A stretch of 7,259 bases of DNA from Thermodesulfovibrio sp. GTDB taxonomy: Bacteria; Nitrospirota; Thermodesulfovibrionia; Thermodesulfovibrionales; Thermodesulfovibrionaceae. Below are positions 6,149 through 7,259 of this stretch, piece after piece (the first letter of the stretch is position 1; every line of letters begins with the position of its first letter). Made by a program: the position numbers and the translations under genes. The notes beneath the pieces are model-generated. The model saw nothing but the letters and a program-made list of their open reading frames with translations, did no database searches and was not told the origin of the DNA. The stretch is taken from assembly GCA_026415995.1 (NCBI GenBank), contig JAOAGB010000002.1, positions 1-7,259 on the forward strand, given 5' to 3'.

Positions 6149-6896
6149 GCATTTCCTCCAGAATTTTTATATTTATTTCAGAGCAAAGCTCTTTTAAAAT
6201 CTTCATATCTTCTTTGGATAAATTTTTTAGTAAATCAGGACGCCTCTTAAATGTCTTCGTCAATGCTTCCTTTTTCCTCCATAGAGCTATTTTTTTATGG
6301 TCTCCGCTTAAAAGAATCTCAGGCACCCTAAGTCCTCTAAAATCCTCTGGTCTTGTATAATTGGGATAATCTAAAACACTTCCCATAAAAGACTCCTCCT
6401 TAACGGATAGCTCATCTCCAAGAGCCCCTGGGATTAATCTTAAAACACTATCTATTATAACCAAAGCTGCCAATTCTCCACCACTTAAAATATAATCCCC
6501 AATAGAAATTTCTTCATCTATAAAGGATTTAATTCTTTCATCTATACCTTCGTACCTTCCACATATAAACATCAAGACATCACTGCCGCTTAAAAATTCC
6601 TGAGCAATTCTCTGAGTAAATTTTCTACCCTGCGGAGAAAGAAGAATCACTTTTCGTTGATTTCCATCTCTTTTTATATATTGGATAGCATTATAAAAAG
6701 GCTCTATCTGCATTACCATTCCAACTCCACCACCATAGGGATAGTCATCAACCTTTCTATGCTTATCCGAAGTGAAGTCTCTTAAGTTATATATTTTCAC
6801 TTCAGCAAGCCCTTTGCTTAAAGCTTTTCCAATAATACCCTCATTAATATAACATTCAATGACTTCAGGGAATATAGTCAAAATCTCAAATTTCAT
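6129..6896 (-). CDS. trmD: tRNA (guanine-37-N1)-methyltransferase TrmD
   Basis: Uses S-adenosylmethionine to methylate G37 beside the anticodon, preventing frameshifting. Starting at the ATG at 6896 the product has 255 residues, the same as the E. coli enzyme. The frame is open further to a TTG at 6932, but that lies in a terminator hairpin and adds 12 non-family residues. Visible motifs are MKFEILTIFPE (1-11), DDYPYGGGVGM (50-60), LLSPQGRKF (85-93), and the knotted SAM site CGRYEGIDERI (112-122) with EISIGDYILSGGE (129-141). R153 and D176 (in LDYPNYTRP) match the catalytic pair of the family. No Shine-Dalgarno sequence precedes the ATG. A TATAAA box at 6908-6903 places an RNA start on the ATG itself. 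It ends 20 bases inside rplS. Confidence 0.97.
   Translation of the reverse strand: MKFEILTIFPEVIECYINEGIIGKALSKGLAEVKIYNLRDFTSDKHRKVDDYPYGGGVGMVMQIEPFYNAIQYIKRDGNQRKVILLSPQGRKFTQRIAQEFLSGSDVLMFICGRYEGIDERIKSFIDEEISIGDYILSGGELAALVIIDSVLRLIPGALGDELSVKEESFMGSVLDYPNYTRPEDFRGLRVPEILLSGDHKKIALWRKKEALTKTFKRRPDLLKNLSKEDMKILKELCSEINIKILEEMHEPVNN
6155..6159 (-). promoter_or_regulatory. Ribosome binding site of rplS inside trmD
   Basis: GGAGG sits within the last codons of trmD, six bases before the rplS ATG. It lets L19 be translated strongly even though its start is buried in the upstream gene. Confidence 0.8.
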
Positions 6897-6902
6897 AGAT
6901 GC

Positions 6903-6932
6903 TTTATAAATCAAAAGAAAAGGGCGTGACAA
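6903..6932 (-). promoter_or_regulatory. Promoter candidate for trmD-rplS-rnhB-hypF, overlapping the terminator
   Basis: On the minus strand TTGTCA (6932-6927, five of six to TTGACA) is followed after 18 bases by TATAAA (6908-6903, five of six to TATAAT). Seven bases further is 6896, the A of the trmD ATG, so the transcript would be leaderless, consistent with the missing ribosome site. The -35 box lies in the loop and arm of the terminator hairpin. Confidence 0.5.
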
Positions 6933-6943
6933 ACACGCCCTTT
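6912..6943 (-). terminator. Intrinsic terminator after khpA
   Basis: Perfect 10-base arms AAAGGGCGTG and CACGCCCTTT (6943-6934 and 6928-6919 on the minus strand) enclose a five-base loop. The minus-strand RNA continues into a T-rich run (TTTTCTTTT, overlapping the stem base). This is a textbook Rho-independent terminator in the khpA direction. The plus-strand side has only an interrupted T tract and no gene needing it. It ends about 16 bases before trmD. Confidence 0.85.
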
Positions 6944-6964
6944 ATTTAATTTCTTTCTAACGGA

Positions 6965-7201
6965 CTATTCTAAAATTTCAAGGACACATCTTTTGCCAAC
7001 TTTTGTACCCGCAGCACCCAAGATTGTCCTCATAGCCCTTGCAGTTTTACCCTGCTTTCCTATAACTTTTCCAAGATCGCTTGGAGCAACTCTGAGTTCA
7101 TAAACAGTGGTTTTCTCACCCTCAATCTCTGTAACCTTAACCTCCTCTGGTTTGTCAACCAGTGACTTAGCCATTGTCTCAATCAGTGTCTTCATGCTCA
7201 T
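6965..7201 (-). CDS. khpA: KH-domain RNA-binding protein KhpA (YlqC family)
   Basis: A 78-residue single type-II KH domain protein. In Gram-positive bacteria KhpA pairs with KhpB/Jag and binds many RNAs; elsewhere its role is less known. The KH core is clear: VAPSDLGKVIGKQGKTARAM (38-57) with the GxxG loop GKQG at 48-51. Two ATGs are possible (7201 and 7195); GGAGG at 7213-7209, seven bases upstream, supports the first. Family members normally sit between rpsP and rimM-trmD. Here khpA is followed by a strong terminator and then trmD, without rimM between. Confidence 0.95.
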   Translation of the reverse strand: MSMKTLIETMAKSLVDKPEEVKVTEIEGEKTTVYELRVAPSDLGKVIGKQGKTARAMRTILGAAGTKVGKRCVLEILE

Positions 7202-7208
7202 GGTCTAA

Positions 7209-7213
7209 CCTCC
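7209..7213 (-). promoter_or_regulatory. Ribosome binding site of khpA
   Basis: GGAGG lies seven bases before the ATG at 7201, selecting it over the second ATG six bases downstream. Confidence 0.75.
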
Positions 7214-7230
7214 GTGCAAAAGAGTAGTAA

Positions 7231-7246
7231 ATACCCCACTGGGTAT
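7231..7246. repeat. Small inverted repeat upstream of khpA
   Basis: ATACCC (7231-7236) and GGGTAT (7241-7246) form a 6-base stem with a four-base loop, 30 bases before the khpA start. It has no T tract. It may be a minor intercistronic hairpin after the gene lying beyond the window edge. Confidence 0.35.
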
Positions 7247-7259
7247 ATTAAGCAGAAAC

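Noticed and set aside
5967..6197. Open plus-strand frame of 76 codons over the rplS/trmD junction
   Set aside because: Antisense shadow of two highly conserved overlapping genes.
6897..6932. N-terminal extension of TrmD from a TTG at 6932
   Set aside because: The 12 extra residues are encoded by the terminator hairpin and T tract and are absent from the family, which begins at MKFEILT.
7248..7259. Possible last codons of rpsP (minus strand reads V-S-A-stop)
   Set aside because: rpsP commonly precedes khpA and the tail composition is plausible, but three residues cannot support a gene call.

Overview
The window is AT-rich bacterial chromosomal DNA with tightly packed genes. It reads as low-GC, probably anaerobic and possibly thermophilic. 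The gene set (a molybdenum-cofactor operon, a [NiFe]-hydrogenase maturation gene, an MTH1187-type thiamine-binding protein) and the protein style would fit a Thermodesulfovibrio-like member of the Nitrospirota. That assignment is inference from gene content and memory, not from a search.

Right part (about 7201 down to 2769, minus strand): the conserved translation cluster khpA, trmD, rplS and rnhB, followed three bases later by hypF. trmD, rplS, rnhB and hypF overlap or nearly touch and probably form one transcript. Between khpA and trmD, where rimM often sits, there is instead a strong intrinsic terminator. A promoter-like pair of boxes embedded in it would start RNA exactly at the trmD start codon. 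The hypF reading frame carries two copies, in opposite orientation, of a small palindromic repeat. Both lie at positions where the protein looks longer than its family, which suggests repeat insertions tolerated in frame.

Middle (2113 to 2772, plus strand): a single gene for an uncharacterised 219-residue protein with a helix-hairpin-helix DNA-glycosylase-like motif. It has no ribosome binding site, but a perfect TATAAT lies one promoter-length before its ATG. It converges on hypF so tightly that the two stop codons share one TTAA.

Left part (2010 down to 1, minus strand): a four-gene operon for an MTH1187-family thiamine-binding protein, a tandem universal stress protein, a stand-alone MOSC-domain protein and a MogA/MoaB-type molybdopterin adenylyltransferase cut off by the window edge. 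The 102-base divergent region between this operon and the plus-strand gene holds a perfect 8+2+8 palindrome between candidate promoters for both directions.

There is no CRISPR array, insertion sequence, prophage gene, tRNA or rRNA here. No multi-gene novel system is visible. The most interesting material is the repeat-derived peptide insertions in HypF, the unassigned HhH protein with its palindromic control region, and the split of the trmD operon by an overlapping terminator and promoter.
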